Of a DNA stretch of 64,000 bases, positions 29,901 to 40,805 are shown one piece after another; within the stretch, counting starts at the first letter, position 1, and each line of letters opens with the position of its first letter. The position numbers and the translations under genes are program-made. The notes under the pieces are model-generated. The model ran no database searches. It saw only the letters and a program-made list of their open reading frames with translations, and was not told where the DNA came from. The DNA is from Yarrowia lipolytica (taxonomy: Eukaryota > Ascomycota > Dipodascomycetes > Dipodascales), in assembly GCF_001761485.1 (NCBI RefSeq), contig NC_090772.1, positions 248,001 through 312,000 on the forward strand, in the 5' to 3' direction.

Positions 29901-32900
29901 TTGCGTTTTTGCTCGACAATTAGGATCGGATTGACAAGCTTGTTGAACACAAAGATTCGTCCGGCAATATTGAGGTGTCTGGAGGTGCTGCACAGCTCCA
30001 CCGCCTTGGTCAGATACTTGCGCCGCATCAGCACGTCCGTGGAACACACCAGCGAGTTGAAAATGTACTGCTGAAACGACCACGAGATTTTGAGCTCTTT
30101 GTTGGACGTGAATACCTTGATGAGGCCGAACACCATGTCGATGGATGAGGTGGACGGATCACGCGACTTCAGAAACGCGACCGCAATGTTCTGCAGCGTC
30201 TCGATGGTCTGCTCCGTCTGAATGTGGATGGGGTCTGTGGGTAGGGTTTTGGATACCAGAGCAGGCAGGTCCTTCACGTGGCCCACGAGCTTGGAGAGGA
30301 GCTGGGGGGTCATGACAGGCTTGATTTCAGCCGTGGAATCCTCTGTCTTGGTCACTGCCTTTGTCTCACCGTCGGCCTCTCCCTCCTCCTTCTTCTCCTC
30401 CTTCACCACCTTGGGCTTGGCTGGCTTGGCGTTCACAGAAGCCACCACCTCAACCAGGTTACAGATGGCAACTGCTCTCTGTCCACCTTGCAACTCGCCA
30501 ATCTTGGCCACCAGTTCGTCCATACGGGTGATGACCACGCCTCTGAGCTCGTCACAAACGTCCTCGGTCAAAATCGAAGAAAACAACCGACCAAGTGTTC
30601 GGTCCTGCAGCTTTGGAGCAAAGTAGTCAAACGTCTGCTCGGGGTAGCAGTTGAAGAACTTGCCGACGGGCACCCTGAAGGGACTCTTCTGCTGACGACG
30701 CAGATTTCTCTCCAGATATACAATCATATTGACAATATCGTTCATGAATGTGTGTGCGGTAGACGGCAACAGGTGGAACACGTTCAAAATGGCCACGATG
30801 ATCTGTACGTTCTGCTGGAGAGACAGGTTATGAGTAGCCAGTTGGTGGAGAGTCTGAGGTTCAGCACAAGCTCTCAGGTGGTCCAGCAGCTTGCGGCCAA
30901 TCTCAACCTTGAAATAAGACGTCAGGAGCTCTAGCAGCTTGGCGAGGCCCTGAAGGCCGGCCACGGACAGTCGCTTGTGGTCCGACAGCGACATGAGAAT
31001 AGGCTTGAGTCCATTCTGAAGCAGGTCTTTGGGCAACTTGTTCTTGTTGGAGAGAACAGACCGCAGACCCTGGTGGGCAGCTTCGATAACGGCGTCGGAT
31101 CGCGAATAGAGCGTCTTGAAGAATACGGCAATGATCTTGGACCGAGTGGGAGGTGCCTGGATCGCCGTGTACTCGGTCTGGGCGAGTGCAGCGGACAGCA
31201 ACTTGATACAGACGATTCGGAGTTGCACGAGTTGCTCGGCTGTTCGCTGTTCGAATACTCGGTGAGCAGCAGTTAGAGACTCGTCCTCGGCGTCAACCAA
31301 TGCCAGAGCTTCCAGAATCAAACGAGTGAGCTCGTCGTTGAAGGGCAGGAAGCCGTTGCCGAGACCCAGGCAGTAGGTAATGGCGTCAATGTGGCCAATC
31401 TGCATAGGGAAAGGCAGAGCTCGCAGCGGCTTGCCGAAAATTGGAGCCAGTAGAATAGTTTTGACGGGCTCAAGGATGGCAGACACGGACGCAGACTTTG
31501 TCACTTCAGCAAGAGTAGCCAGAGCCTGCTTGGAAGTCTCCCGCACGGAAATGTTGGCGTTGCCGAGATCGTAGGCTAGCAAACCAACCACCTGCTTGAA
31601 CGACTTGTCTGCCATCTGCTCGGCAGACAGATCAGTGTTGCAGCGACGCAAAATGTGGAGATAAAGATTTCGAGCCACATCTCTCACGTGACCAGGCACA
31701 TCCGGGGGCACGTCCTTGCACACAAACAGAATGGTTCGGGTGAACTCAATCTGCTTCACCTGGATCCACCGCAGTGGACAGTCCAGGTCCTGCATCAGCG
31801 TCTTGAGACCTAATACAGCGCCGTACTTGCGGTAGTACTCCTCCTCGAAGCAGCCATGCGAGAAGCGTCTATACATGGACACGTACAGAGGGAACTTGAA
31901 CGCTAGCTCCTTGCTGCCAAATACAGTAACACCGGTGTTGAACATATGCTTAATAGCGTCAATACCTCCTTGCTTGATGGACTCATTGTAGTGGCTGAGA
32001 GCAAACATGATAGCGCCAATGATTGCCTTGCAGTCCAAAAAGGTCTTGCCCTCATGTTCGTTGAGATCAAACGAGGTGAGTTCCTTCCGTTTGTCCAAAA
32101 CATATCTACCAAGGTTCAGGAAGACAAAATGGTCGCACAGGTTGTGAATAAGCTCAGTGGCCTCCTCCTTGACAGCGTCGATGGATAGAGAGAAGAAGAG
32201 CGACTCCAGCAGCATCGTCAGTAGCTCATCCTCGAGCTTGCGCTTGACGGGGTACTTGACTTTACCATCCTTGAGGTGGTACTCGCCGTTATCCTTGGAT
32301 TTGGGGAAACCCTCCATCGTCAGAGCAGTCACCGCCTTCTTGATAGTCTCGCTCATATCAGATGCAATAGGATGAGCGTCGATCAGCAGTTTCAGGCAGC
32401 CCGACAGGTACTTGAACGCACTCACCCGGTACTCTAGACGCCGCTTGGAGTCCTCCAGAATCGCCACAGAAGCCTCCAGAGCAGGCGTAATGTTCACAGG
32501 TAGCTTTTCCTCCACGCCCTGGAACTTGGCCACGATCGCCAGATCATTGTGCACCGCGGAAATCGTCTTGAGGTTGTCGGGAGGAGTCAGAAAACGTCTG
32601 TTTCTGCCACCCAGCTTGCCCAGGATCCTCAAAGTCGTATGCGAGTGCTGATGGTAGTACGGCAACGGCTTGAGATGGTTCCACAGCGCCTGCATCACCT
32701 TGTCCATAACGGGCTCGATGATGGGGTCAAAGTACTCGGCCGTGAGGTTGTCGACGCAGAGCTCGAGAGTCCGGAGACCTTGCGACACGAGCTCCTGAGA
32801 GCCGTTGAGAGCAACGACAAGCGGAGACATGAGGTAGGAGAGGTGCGGGACGAGCACAGAAAGACGCACGGGAACCGTGAGACACAGCTCGACGTAAATA

Positions 32901-35900
32901 TCTCTCTCCTGTGGCTTTCTGGCAGTCAGAAGCAGCTTATTCAGTGACTCGAGCAGCGACTGGAGCAAAGGGAGCACCTCCTTGTATAGCAGCTCGAATC
33001 TGCCTCCTCCAATGCTTCGGAACAATGTTCGCAGCAGGTAAAAGTACACGATTGGGTCCTTGCTGGTGGTGGTCAGTTTCATCGAGTCGATAATGAGACT
33101 CTTGAGATGTGGTAGAAGAACAGCCTCGTTCTGAGCGGGGAACAGGTTCACCGCCATGAAACACAGCTTGAAGAGCCGGATCAGAATGTTTGATTTTTGA
33201 ATGTTTCCGTCTCCGAGCTCAGGGAGCTTCTCCTTCAGAAACGAAATCAGCAACGAAGAGAAGTTGGCAGAAGTAGCTTCGGAAGCCATGAAGAATTGGG
33301 GGATGTGAAGCAGTGCAGAATTGGAGAACATGGCGTCGTAGAGAAAGGGGAGCTCGCTCTCGATGATCTCGTTGAACGACGCCGAGTCAATGTGAATGAA
33401 CACGGTCACAAATGTCTCCATGAGATCCTTCTCGGCTTTGGAACTGACCACAGGCAGCGAGGGGGCACCGAGGTCGTTGTTGGCGACCGTAGCGGTCTTG
33501 TCGGTCACGTGAGAGGCGAAAAACAGATGACCCTTGATGCCCTCCTCAAACAGCTTGCGGAAGATAGTAATTTGCTCAAAGTTGAACAGTCGGGCGGACT
33601 CGTTCCACACAGCCTCGCTAATGTCGGCAATTGGACATGGTGGGTTGCACGACTTGAGGCCAAACATGACCGTTTTGAGGAAGTTCATGAGGTTCTTGAA
33701 CAAGTAACGGGCGTCCTCGAGGGGATCCGTCGTGGGAGTAGGGTGAATCTTGATCAGCGACGACGCCTGGATCTCAAAGTAGTCAAAGTCGTACTCGGAT
33801 TCGATCCGGGGCTTCTGCGGGACGACATCGTTGGACTCGACCTCGTCGACTTCTAGGTCCTCGGCCTTGCGTTTGAGCCCAGATGACTCAGCAGAGGTTC
33901 CCAGCTTCACGTCAACCTGGATGTCCTCCTCGGGCTTGACTTCAGCAATGGGTTTGTCTCCACCTTCAGCCTTCTTCTCAGCCTGCTCTTTCAGCCACCG
34001 CTCGTGGCCCCTCATGACATTGGGATATGTTCTGTTGAGGGCACCGAAGAGCTCTGTGAAGGCATTCAGAATCAATACCATGGTCTGACGGCCCTCGTTG
34101 CGATCCTGCAGCTTCATGATCGGGTCCACAAGGTTCAGGAGCAGCTTGGCACTCATAATCTGGAACGAGTTGGCCAGCGACGCGTCCAGCATATTGGCGC
34201 AGTACACCTTGACAGTCTTCCAGATTTGCTGGAGCGTCAATTCGCTGCGCACGTGGTGAATGAGATCCGCCATGATAGAGTATGCCAGCGGCTTGAGCGT
34301 TTCTCTGACTGTCAGACCATCACCAATCAACACCCGCTCCTCCAGCAGAATGTCAATTTTGGGGATGAACATGGTCCTTATATCCGTCGACGTAATGTGT
34401 CGAGCGGCGACCAGGAGCTCCTTTCGAGCGGCGGAAAGCTCGCAGGGGCAGTCCTGAAGAAGACGCACCACGAGATCGGGAATGATCACGTGATATTCCT
34501 GCAGAAACGGCGGGAAGCCTCGCAGCGCGTATGCCAGAAACGACATGGTCTTGACCTGGCAGGTGATGAAGTCGCCGTAAGCCGCGCGGTTGCGGATCTG
34601 GGGCGAGATGGTCGTCAGGATATCGCCACGAGCCTCGGCCTGGGCATGGGCCTCGGCCTGGGGAGGGGCTTGAATTCTCAGCATCTCAATCACGTGAGGC
34701 AGGAACTGAGGCAAGAGTGTGGGCACCATGGCTCTGTGGGTGGAGAAGAGCAGTACCACAATGATGGGGCACTCAATGAGCACCTTGAATGAGAACAACG
34801 ACTTGGCCAGGGGGCGAGAAGCTGCTCCGCCAGGTGTGGCGACGCTCACGTCTCCGTCAGAGACTAGAGACGGCGACATGGGGGACTGGAAGTTTGAGGA
34901 GCCGGTCTGGTTGACGCCAAACGTGTCCTTGACGACCGAGGGGATGTTCTTGTAGAGGTCGGTGACGAGCTCAAGGAACTGGGTCACGTGGTCGCCGCCC
35001 AGGTGCGCCTTGTAGCCCTTGTGCAGGGCCGTGAGGATTTTCATACATGTCACTCCGTTTTCTTCGTTGTCGGTACGGAGGATGGACATGATTTGCTCCA
35101 ACAGAGCGGAGGAGTAGGGTTTGAGGAGATCGTTGGTTTGTAGACGAAGGAGTATTTCGAGGATCGATGATCGGAGTTTCTGAGTTAGTACGGGAGGTGG
35201 GGTGAGTGACTAAGTGAAGAAAGGCAGACATACTGAGAGCCATAGTGGCAGATGTCATTCATCAACAGCAGCAACAACTGTGACAGTATCCTCCAGTCCA
35301 TATTAGTCACTCCTCATCTCTGAGATTGAACCAGGAACCGAGTGAGATGAGAGGTGATTGTTGTATCTCGTGTGTCGTCTGCATTTATCAGGTTTTTCTC
35401 TTGCCATTCCTCTAGAATGATTCTATCGTACTCACTTGCTCGACGGAAATACTCGTGAAAGACACGGGGGTGGACTCCAAGATTTTGGTGTATACCGGCA
35501 TCATCTTCTGCAGATAGTATTCGTAGTCTGCGGGGGAAGATTGAAATGAATCAACGGCATCTCGGAGTTCTGACGCAGCGACTACTTTTGATTTTAGGTC
35601 TGGGTTAGCGGAGTTCAATGGAGCTCCAAGAGCGAATGGATGAAAGGGCAGAGCGACGATATGTTGCTCTCGAGATGATGGCGATATGTAGCGACGAGAA
35701 TGCCAAACCGAACGATTTAGACCGGTGAAGGACGATATGACAGACAGTGTAGCATGCATGGGCGAATGGACGCTGGAACGGACGAATATGAAGTGCTACA
35801 GTAAAAGTGGCAGAGTCCGTGGTGAGGAACACTGTTATGCCAGCCTTTCAAAAGTAGCAGAGCCCATAGTGTCGACCACTGGTGTTATGCCAGCGTCTCT

Positions 35901-36174
35901 ACAGACAATTCTCACTGACCATCACAACACCACATCCATTTCGCCCAAAAACCGTCGAATGAGCTCAAAAAAACGTGATCCTGGCTCGTCTCCATCGTGT
36001 TATTCACCCTATCCACCTCTTTTGTCACTCAGACGTCTCCTTCGCATTTTGTCGAGTTCCATCACTGGGTGTCTCACACCTCTCCGCCTCTTCACCTGCT
36101 CAATACTCACCGGAATCATCGCTCAGACGGCTGTGGAACGCATCAACTTGCGCCTGGGTTGAAGCGTCGCGCAT
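23978..36174 (-). CDS. TRA1: Tra1, pseudokinase scaffold of SAGA and NuA4 (three exons)
   Basis: Exons: 36111-36174, 35436-35599 and 23978-35179, giving 3,809 residues (budding yeast Tra1 3,744). Tra1 is the activator-binding subunit shared by the SAGA and NuA4 histone acetyltransferases. The N-terminus (MRDASTQAQVDAFHSRLSDD) and the exon 2/3 junction (SVEQ-KLRSS) line up with yeast Tra1 (SPEQKLRNS). HEAT-type repeats fill most of the chain. The FAT domain lies at ~2690-3230, a PI3K-like domain at ~3440-3750 and the FATC motif in the last ~33 residues (ending LWQAYL). The kinase-like part lacks the DRH and DFG catalytic motifs (NNRYANKILIN and NVWTTDI instead), as in all Tra1/TRRAP proteins. 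Lys/Glu-rich inserts sit at ~1665-1690 and ~2072-2108, and a Gly/Thr/Pro/Ala repeat at ~3240-3283. Confidence 0.97.
35180..35435 (-). other. TRA1 intron 2 (256 nt)
   Basis: Donor GTGAGTACG, branch/acceptor TACTAACTCAG with the branch point almost touching the AG. Phase 0, joining ...SVEQ to KLRSS.... The intron contains in-frame stops, and splicing restores the conserved Tra1 N-terminal alignment. Confidence 0.9.
35600..36110 (-). other. TRA1 intron 1 (511 nt)
   Basis: Donor GTGAGTATT, branch/acceptor GCTAACCCAG. Phase 1: the last G of exon 1 joins AC of exon 2 to make Asp22. A 64-nt first exon before a 511-nt intron is typical of Yarrowia introns, which cluster at gene starts. Confidence 0.85.
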
Positions 36175-36854
36175 TTTGGGCTGTGACGGGCTCAAAAACG
36201 ATGTGGAAATGTGATGTGTGGAGCAAAAGAGACTACCGAAATGTTCGTGAACACCAACTGGGACATGCACCTTGTGAAATTTCCTTACGTAAGCGTGTAT
36301 AGGGTTGAAAACCGATAAATGGCGAGTGGGGGGCGGTTTTTTCAAAATTGAAAAGATTTTCCCGTGATATAAGCGATTTCGAGTCGATCTGTATATTGAG
36401 ATTTTCAATAGCTCGTCAGCAACACATCCGAATGCCCGTCTCCAATTTCGTGTTTAGCTTTCCCTTCTGGTCAGTGGCTGGGAAAGTTTAATTTTTCTAT
36501 GAGAAAAGTGATCACCCTCGTTAAGGACCAAATATTGGGTGGATTGAAAATCTGAGTGGATTTATGGAATCAGCGTATCTTGAGCTCCTCCCCGATACCA
36601 AATTTGAAGGTAAAAATCAAGAATTTTGGCTGATAATGGCAACGTCTGGAATCTGACAAAAATGTGGGAACCCCGTTTGTGAAATTTGCTTATGTAATCG
36701 TACATAAGGTTTCGAACATTTAGACGAGAGAAGGCATCTCTTAGTAAGCGTGTACCAATTGTCTGGCGCTTAGTAAGCACGTCCTACCAAAATGCCGTAG
36801 TGAGGGTGGGGAGGGAAAAAGAGAGGTGACGCTTACTTACTTGCGTCTAGCACA
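36175..36854. other. Spacer between TRA1 and tRNA-Glu with a diverged duplication
   Basis: TRA1 promoter region. The segment near 36271-36330 recurs in diverged form near 36678-36735 (shared TTGTGAAATTT(C/G)CTTA(C/T)GTAA and a following GGTT). Pairs of CTTAGTAAGC words lie at 36740-36780. No gene. Confidence 0.55.
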
Positions 36855-36935
36855 CTCCGATACGGGGAATCGAACCCCGGTCTCCACGGTTCTCGACTTG
36901 AGAGCGTGATGTGATAGCCCCTACACTATATCGGA
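36855..36935 (-). tRNA. tRNA-Glu (CTC) with 9-nt intron
   Basis: Acceptor TCCGATA pairs with TATCGGA, discriminator G. D-arm GTGTAGGGGCTATCAC, T-arm CGGGGTTCGATTCCCCG. The anticodon stem TCACG/CGTGG closes a 16-nt loop, nine more than the normal seven. Placing the intron after position 37 gives the loop CTCTCAC with anticodon CTC and intron AGTCGAGAA. A T5 terminator follows after a 34-nt trailer at 36816-36820 (minus strand). Confidence 0.93.
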
Positions 36936-37673
36936 CTGTTTTGTTCCGGAGGAGGATGCAGGGTAGATGTGAAAGACGGGTTTTGGGGCGACATAAAAAA
37001 ACGGAAAAAGTGGGATAATGGAAAGGGGAGTTGATTATAAGGTTCCACTCGAGTTTTTGAAGTTGTGAGGGTGTTTTTTTGAGAATCTGGGGTGTTTTTT
37101 GACGGAGTTGAGGTCAGTGGAGGTTGAGCAGGGCTGGATAGGAGATGGGGAAGCAGGATATGACAGAAGATGGGAACAGGACTTGATGACTTGATGAGGT
37201 GATCAAACCCGCTCCGCTGAATCAATTGTGATTGTCGGATTTACTATAGAAGCTGTGGATGAGGAGATAGATGAGCGATGTGTGTTTGGAAGATGAAGGT
37301 GAACTTGTATACTGCACCCTTAGATAAGTCTCTGTTACGTAATCAGATTGTATGGCAGCAGAATGTTGGGAATTCAGTTGTTTTGTGGTTTCCACTCAGA
37401 CATTTTCATACACTTTTCATCTACATTCTGGTCTATACACGGTCGGATCAGCTCTCATATTCCGACTCATTTTTGAGGGCACAATTTCCGAGCCGCATGA
37501 GCAAAAGGCGAGATATCTAGGAGATAAAAACCAGTAAAGCATTGGAGGAATACCCTGGAAGGAAAAAAATAGACCCGTTCTCGCTGTGTGGAATTCAAAA
37601 AAATCACTGATCAGCTAGAAGCTAGGGGAATTAAACCCCCATATGTTCCTCCACTGTCAGTTCTGTTAGAACT
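36936..37673. other. Spacer between tRNA-Glu and tRNA-Trp
   Basis: No protein gene recognised. The right end (37597-37673) is the probable trailer of the tRNA-Trp transcript. Confidence 0.5.
37597..37673 (-). ncRNA. Structured trailer of the tRNA-Trp transcript up to a T7 terminator
   Basis: The first polymerase III terminator after tRNA-Trp is the T7 at 37597-37603 (minus strand), leaving a 70-nt trailer. It contains AGTTCT-AAC-AGAACT, a perfect 6-bp hairpin, and GGGG-GTTTAATT-CCCC, whose loop resembles a tRNA T-loop. It could be discarded by 3' processing, be a tRNA relic, or be a stable second RNA. Confidence 0.4.
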
Positions 37674-37759
37674 TGACATGGACAGGAATTGAACCTGCAA
37701 CCCTTCGATTACAACCAAGTTGACTGGAGTCGAAAGCTCTACCATTGAGCCACCACATC
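37674..37759 (-). tRNA. tRNA-Trp (CCA) with 14-nt intron
   Basis: 86 nt. Acceptor GATGTGG pairs with CCATGTC through two G-U pairs, discriminator A. The D-arm GCTCAATGGTAGAGC and T-arm GCAGGTTCAATTCCTGT are those of yeast tRNA-Trp. Stem TTCGA/TCGAA closes a 21-nt loop: exon CTCCAG, a 14-nt intron starting TCAACTTGG, then A. Saccharomyces tRNA-Trp is also interrupted at this site by a longer intron. Confidence 0.95.
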
Positions 37760-38660
37760 AGTGATATTATAATTTTTTTCTGTTTGGACCCAGCTACAGT
37801 GAAATCTGGCTTTTTTTCCCCCATTCATTTTTCTGGCCTTACAGGGCGTAATGGGCGAGGGGACTGATTGTGGAAAGTTGCAGAGGGCTCTATATACATT
37901 CACACATACAAAAACCTCGATAAATGTTGATCTGATGCCTCTGGGGGTTGTTTTTGTTGGGGAGAGGAGAGAATGTTGTATCAACGACAGCAGAAGGACT
38001 AGAATAAAACAAAACAAAAAACACGTGTTTCAAGTGGAAGATTTTAACGGGAAATTCGATTAGAAGATGAAAGGAAAGGTGTGAAAGCTGTCGTCATGCT
38101 GTTGGATGATTTTCCCCATTCAGGAGGGTATTATCTCCATTAATGTCAACTAAATGTAACTATACTCATGAAGAGAACTAGGCATTGATACATGGCGAAA
38201 CAGCCCAATTTCGCGATTTCACAAATACAAGTGAGCTGATCTTTTCACAGATAGATAATAAGATCACGTGACCGTCGTATTAGTGAATTTTAGTCAGCTG
38301 TTAAAGTCCCTGATTTGTTTTGACTGGCCATGTGTAGGATATGGGTCAGTATCATTAGTTGGGTTTACTTAAGAGCCAACTAAGCAGCCACATGTTCCAC
38401 ATGCGCTATAAATTTCGACTAAAAAACCCGTATTATTTCAGTTGGAGGTTGAACAGGCGACATAGATACTTGAAGATGAGACCACCGAACGTATTGGCAG
38501 TTTTCAATATTCAGTCACTGTTTCCCTGGTTACTTGTACCAGAACTGGGTTGTTACTTAAACTACATCACCACCTAAGATCGTCTCTTTCTCTTCTCCAT
38601 CTCTCGAGATATTCTACACCAGCTCATCATCTCCTTCTAAACACCAGCTCAACCTCTTCC
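37760..38660. other. Intergenic spacer
   Basis: 0.9 kb upstream of the 227-residue protein gene. It contains an inverted TGTCAACTAAA word (38144-38154, the complement of the TTTAGTTGACA motif seen elsewhere) and ATCACGTGA near 38264. No gene seen. Confidence 0.5.
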
Positions 38661-39344
38661 ATGGCCATAAACATTGGACAGCTCAACGCGCAACTAGCTG
38701 ACAGCAAGGCTCGTCTGGAAGCGGCCCGAATCAGAAACGACCAGCGACTGAAAGATGCCAAAAGACACAAATCCAACTCCATCGGACGCCCCAGATGGGT
38801 ATCTCCGACCAGTTACAGAGCGGGACAGGACTCTGCACAGCTCAAACACGCCAACCGGATCACTTCTGGCTACAGGGACGCCAGTACACACGCTACAAAA
38901 GATGCCCAACAGAGAAGTGAAAAGTTTCGACAAAAACCCCAAACTGAAGGCCAACGGACGTCATATGCTTTATCTAAAGCTACCCCGAGAAATGTCCCTT
39001 CAATAAGACACGTCCAGCCTGCCAAATACAAAAGAACCACTCCACAGTTGGACTCAGCAAGACTACAGCAGACTGTTAGACGAATGGCGACTACTGAGAA
39101 ACAGTCCAAAAGTAGATTTTGCCGGGAAAACAGCATCCTTACGTCGACCGTCACCGACCCCCGTCTCAGTTTCTCAGAGGCTCTAGCTACATCTTCCCCC
39201 AACGTCAGCCGGGCCGAGGAGGAAGATGTGGCGGTTTTGGCAGTCCGGTCGGCTAAAACAGCTCTAAAAAGCTATCTAAACGGCACTATTTCTCTCAGTC
39301 CACAGCTATTGTTGCAGTTGATTAATTGTGTTTGTCAGGACTGA
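38661..39344 (+). CDS. Hypothetical basic protein, 227 residues
   Basis: Starts at ATG 38661 (MAINIGQLNAQLADSK); the frame is open upstream but without an ATG. Residues ~5-35 form a probable coiled coil (LNAQLADSKARLEAARIRNDQRLKDAKRH in two heptad-like runs). The middle is Ser/Thr/Arg/Lys-rich and probably disordered. The last ~60 residues (EEEDVAVLAVRSAKTALKSYL...LSPQLLLQLINCVCQD) form amphipathic helices. Overall strongly basic, suggesting nucleic-acid or microtubule association, but no family is recognised. Codon composition and length argue for a real gene. Confidence 0.65.
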   Translation: MAINIGQLNAQLADSKARLEAARIRNDQRLKDAKRHKSNSIGRPRWVSPTSYRAGQDSAQLKHANRITSGYRDASTHATKDAQQRSEKFRQKPQTEGQRTSYALSKATPRNVPSIRHVQPAKYKRTTPQLDSARLQQTVRRMATTEKQSKSRFCRENSILTSTVTDPRLSFSEALATSSPNVSRAEEEDVAVLAVRSAKTALKSYLNGTISLSPQLLLQLINCVCQD

Positions 39345-40225
39345 GATGAGTAGGTATGTACAGCAAGAGTCGTTAATGGGGAGATGGAGGGCTCCAAGAA
39401 AGGACATCTCTACCGTGAATGACAATTTTCTTGTTCTTGTTACCAAAGTATTGATACCAAAAGTGTCTATTCAGCAGTCGGTTCCCTCTGGGTGGTCAAC
39501 AGAAGAACCATGCTGTTGATTTAATCGGAGATTTTTACCAATCTAAGCTGTCTAATCCCGGAATGAAGACATTGAAGTAGGTACCTACTACAAGCACCTA
39601 CCGGTACAGTATCTACCTACTCGTCGTCCCATGTCACCGTTTCTACTGCCATTCTACGGCGTACCGTTCTTTGATGGGAATTTTTGAGGGCAAAAAAACC
39701 ACCAAGCTATTCTAGTCTCAAGAACAACCGCCCTCCAGACTTAATGGGCCTTTATCCACTCCTAGTCTCACCCAATGTGTGTTGAAATACCCGGTAAGGT
39801 GATTCCGGGTCAGTTCCTCACATAATGATCAGAGCTCATGACACAGTGATGAGAGGAACCAGCCTGGTAGTAGACGAGATGTCCATATTAGACGATGTCC
39901 TGTAGATAGGTTTATCTACTGATCTAGAATTTTTCTGGCGAGTGCTACAGGAACGTGGTGTCCTTGCGATGAGTCGTTTTATTAACTATCCCTAACTAAT
40001 AATACTTATGATATTCAATAAAGTGTTCTCTCTAGAGCACCCGTTTTTTAGTCCCAACTAAATTTTGTTGAAAACACAAGCAGAAAGAGAACTCTGCAAT
40101 TAAGGTAGAAATAAGAAATAAAGAAATACAAAAAAAAAACGAAAAATTAGAAAAAAAACAATAAAAAAGAGAAAAATAAATAAATCAACAAAATATAAAC
40201 GCCTCATTCAGGCAGTGCAAAAAGA
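39345..40225. other. Intergenic spacer, A-rich at its right end
   Basis: No gene seen. 40095-40200 is a nearly pure A-rich tract with only scattered other bases. A GTAGGTACCTACTAC palindrome lies near 39577-39591. Confidence 0.5.
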
Positions 40226-40297
40226 AGGTCCCACCGAGATTCGAACTCGGGACCTTAAGATTTGCAATCTCACGCGCTACCGCTGTGCCATAGGACC
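40226..40297 (-). tRNA. tRNA-Cys (GCA), copy 3
   Basis: Identical to the copies at 21698 and 22475 but on the minus strand. Followed closely by a T5 run (minus strand) near 40219-40223. Confidence 0.97.
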
Positions 40298-40805
40298 GAA
40301 TGGAAACCATGGAAAAAAAGTGGCTGGGTGATATCCTACTAGAATAAAAAAATAGTTTAATGAATCATTAGAATTAAAAAAAAAAGGTTTTTTAATGAAT
40401 CATTAAAATAAAAAAAAAGAATAAAAAAAAAGGTGAGAAAAACGAAAATGGGCCCGTTTGAAAGCCGATAAAGAAAAGAAAAATACGAAACTATTGACAA
40501 TCGTCAGATGTACCTCTGTCGAAACTTACGTGCCCATTGAAGCAGAATATACGCGGGTTGAGTGGTCCGAATGTGGACGTGTTTAGAAGTGAAATTCTGG
40601 ACTTGGTAATGTGCCAGACTTGTTTCTCTTCTCATAAGACAACATTGTCCGGTAATGCCCAGTACACATATACATTCCTACTCCATTATCGGTCTGATGC
40701 CTCTGGCAAGTCTATCCCACATCCCTCCCTTCCATCTGATAATCAATTCATATATATCAAGTCCGCTTGTCCATCGACTTTTGTTTTGTTATTGTTCTCA
40801 CACGG
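40298..40805. other. Intergenic spacer with A-rich duplicated palindrome
   Basis: 40340-40435 contains two copies of TTTAATGAATCATTA separated by A-runs. The rest is the 3' region of the transporter gene. No gene. Confidence 0.5.

Noticed and set aside
34004-34792. 262-codon frame antisense to TRA1, and many similar ones across 24-35 kb
   Set aside because: All lie within the conserved Tra1 reading frame and none resembles a protein family.
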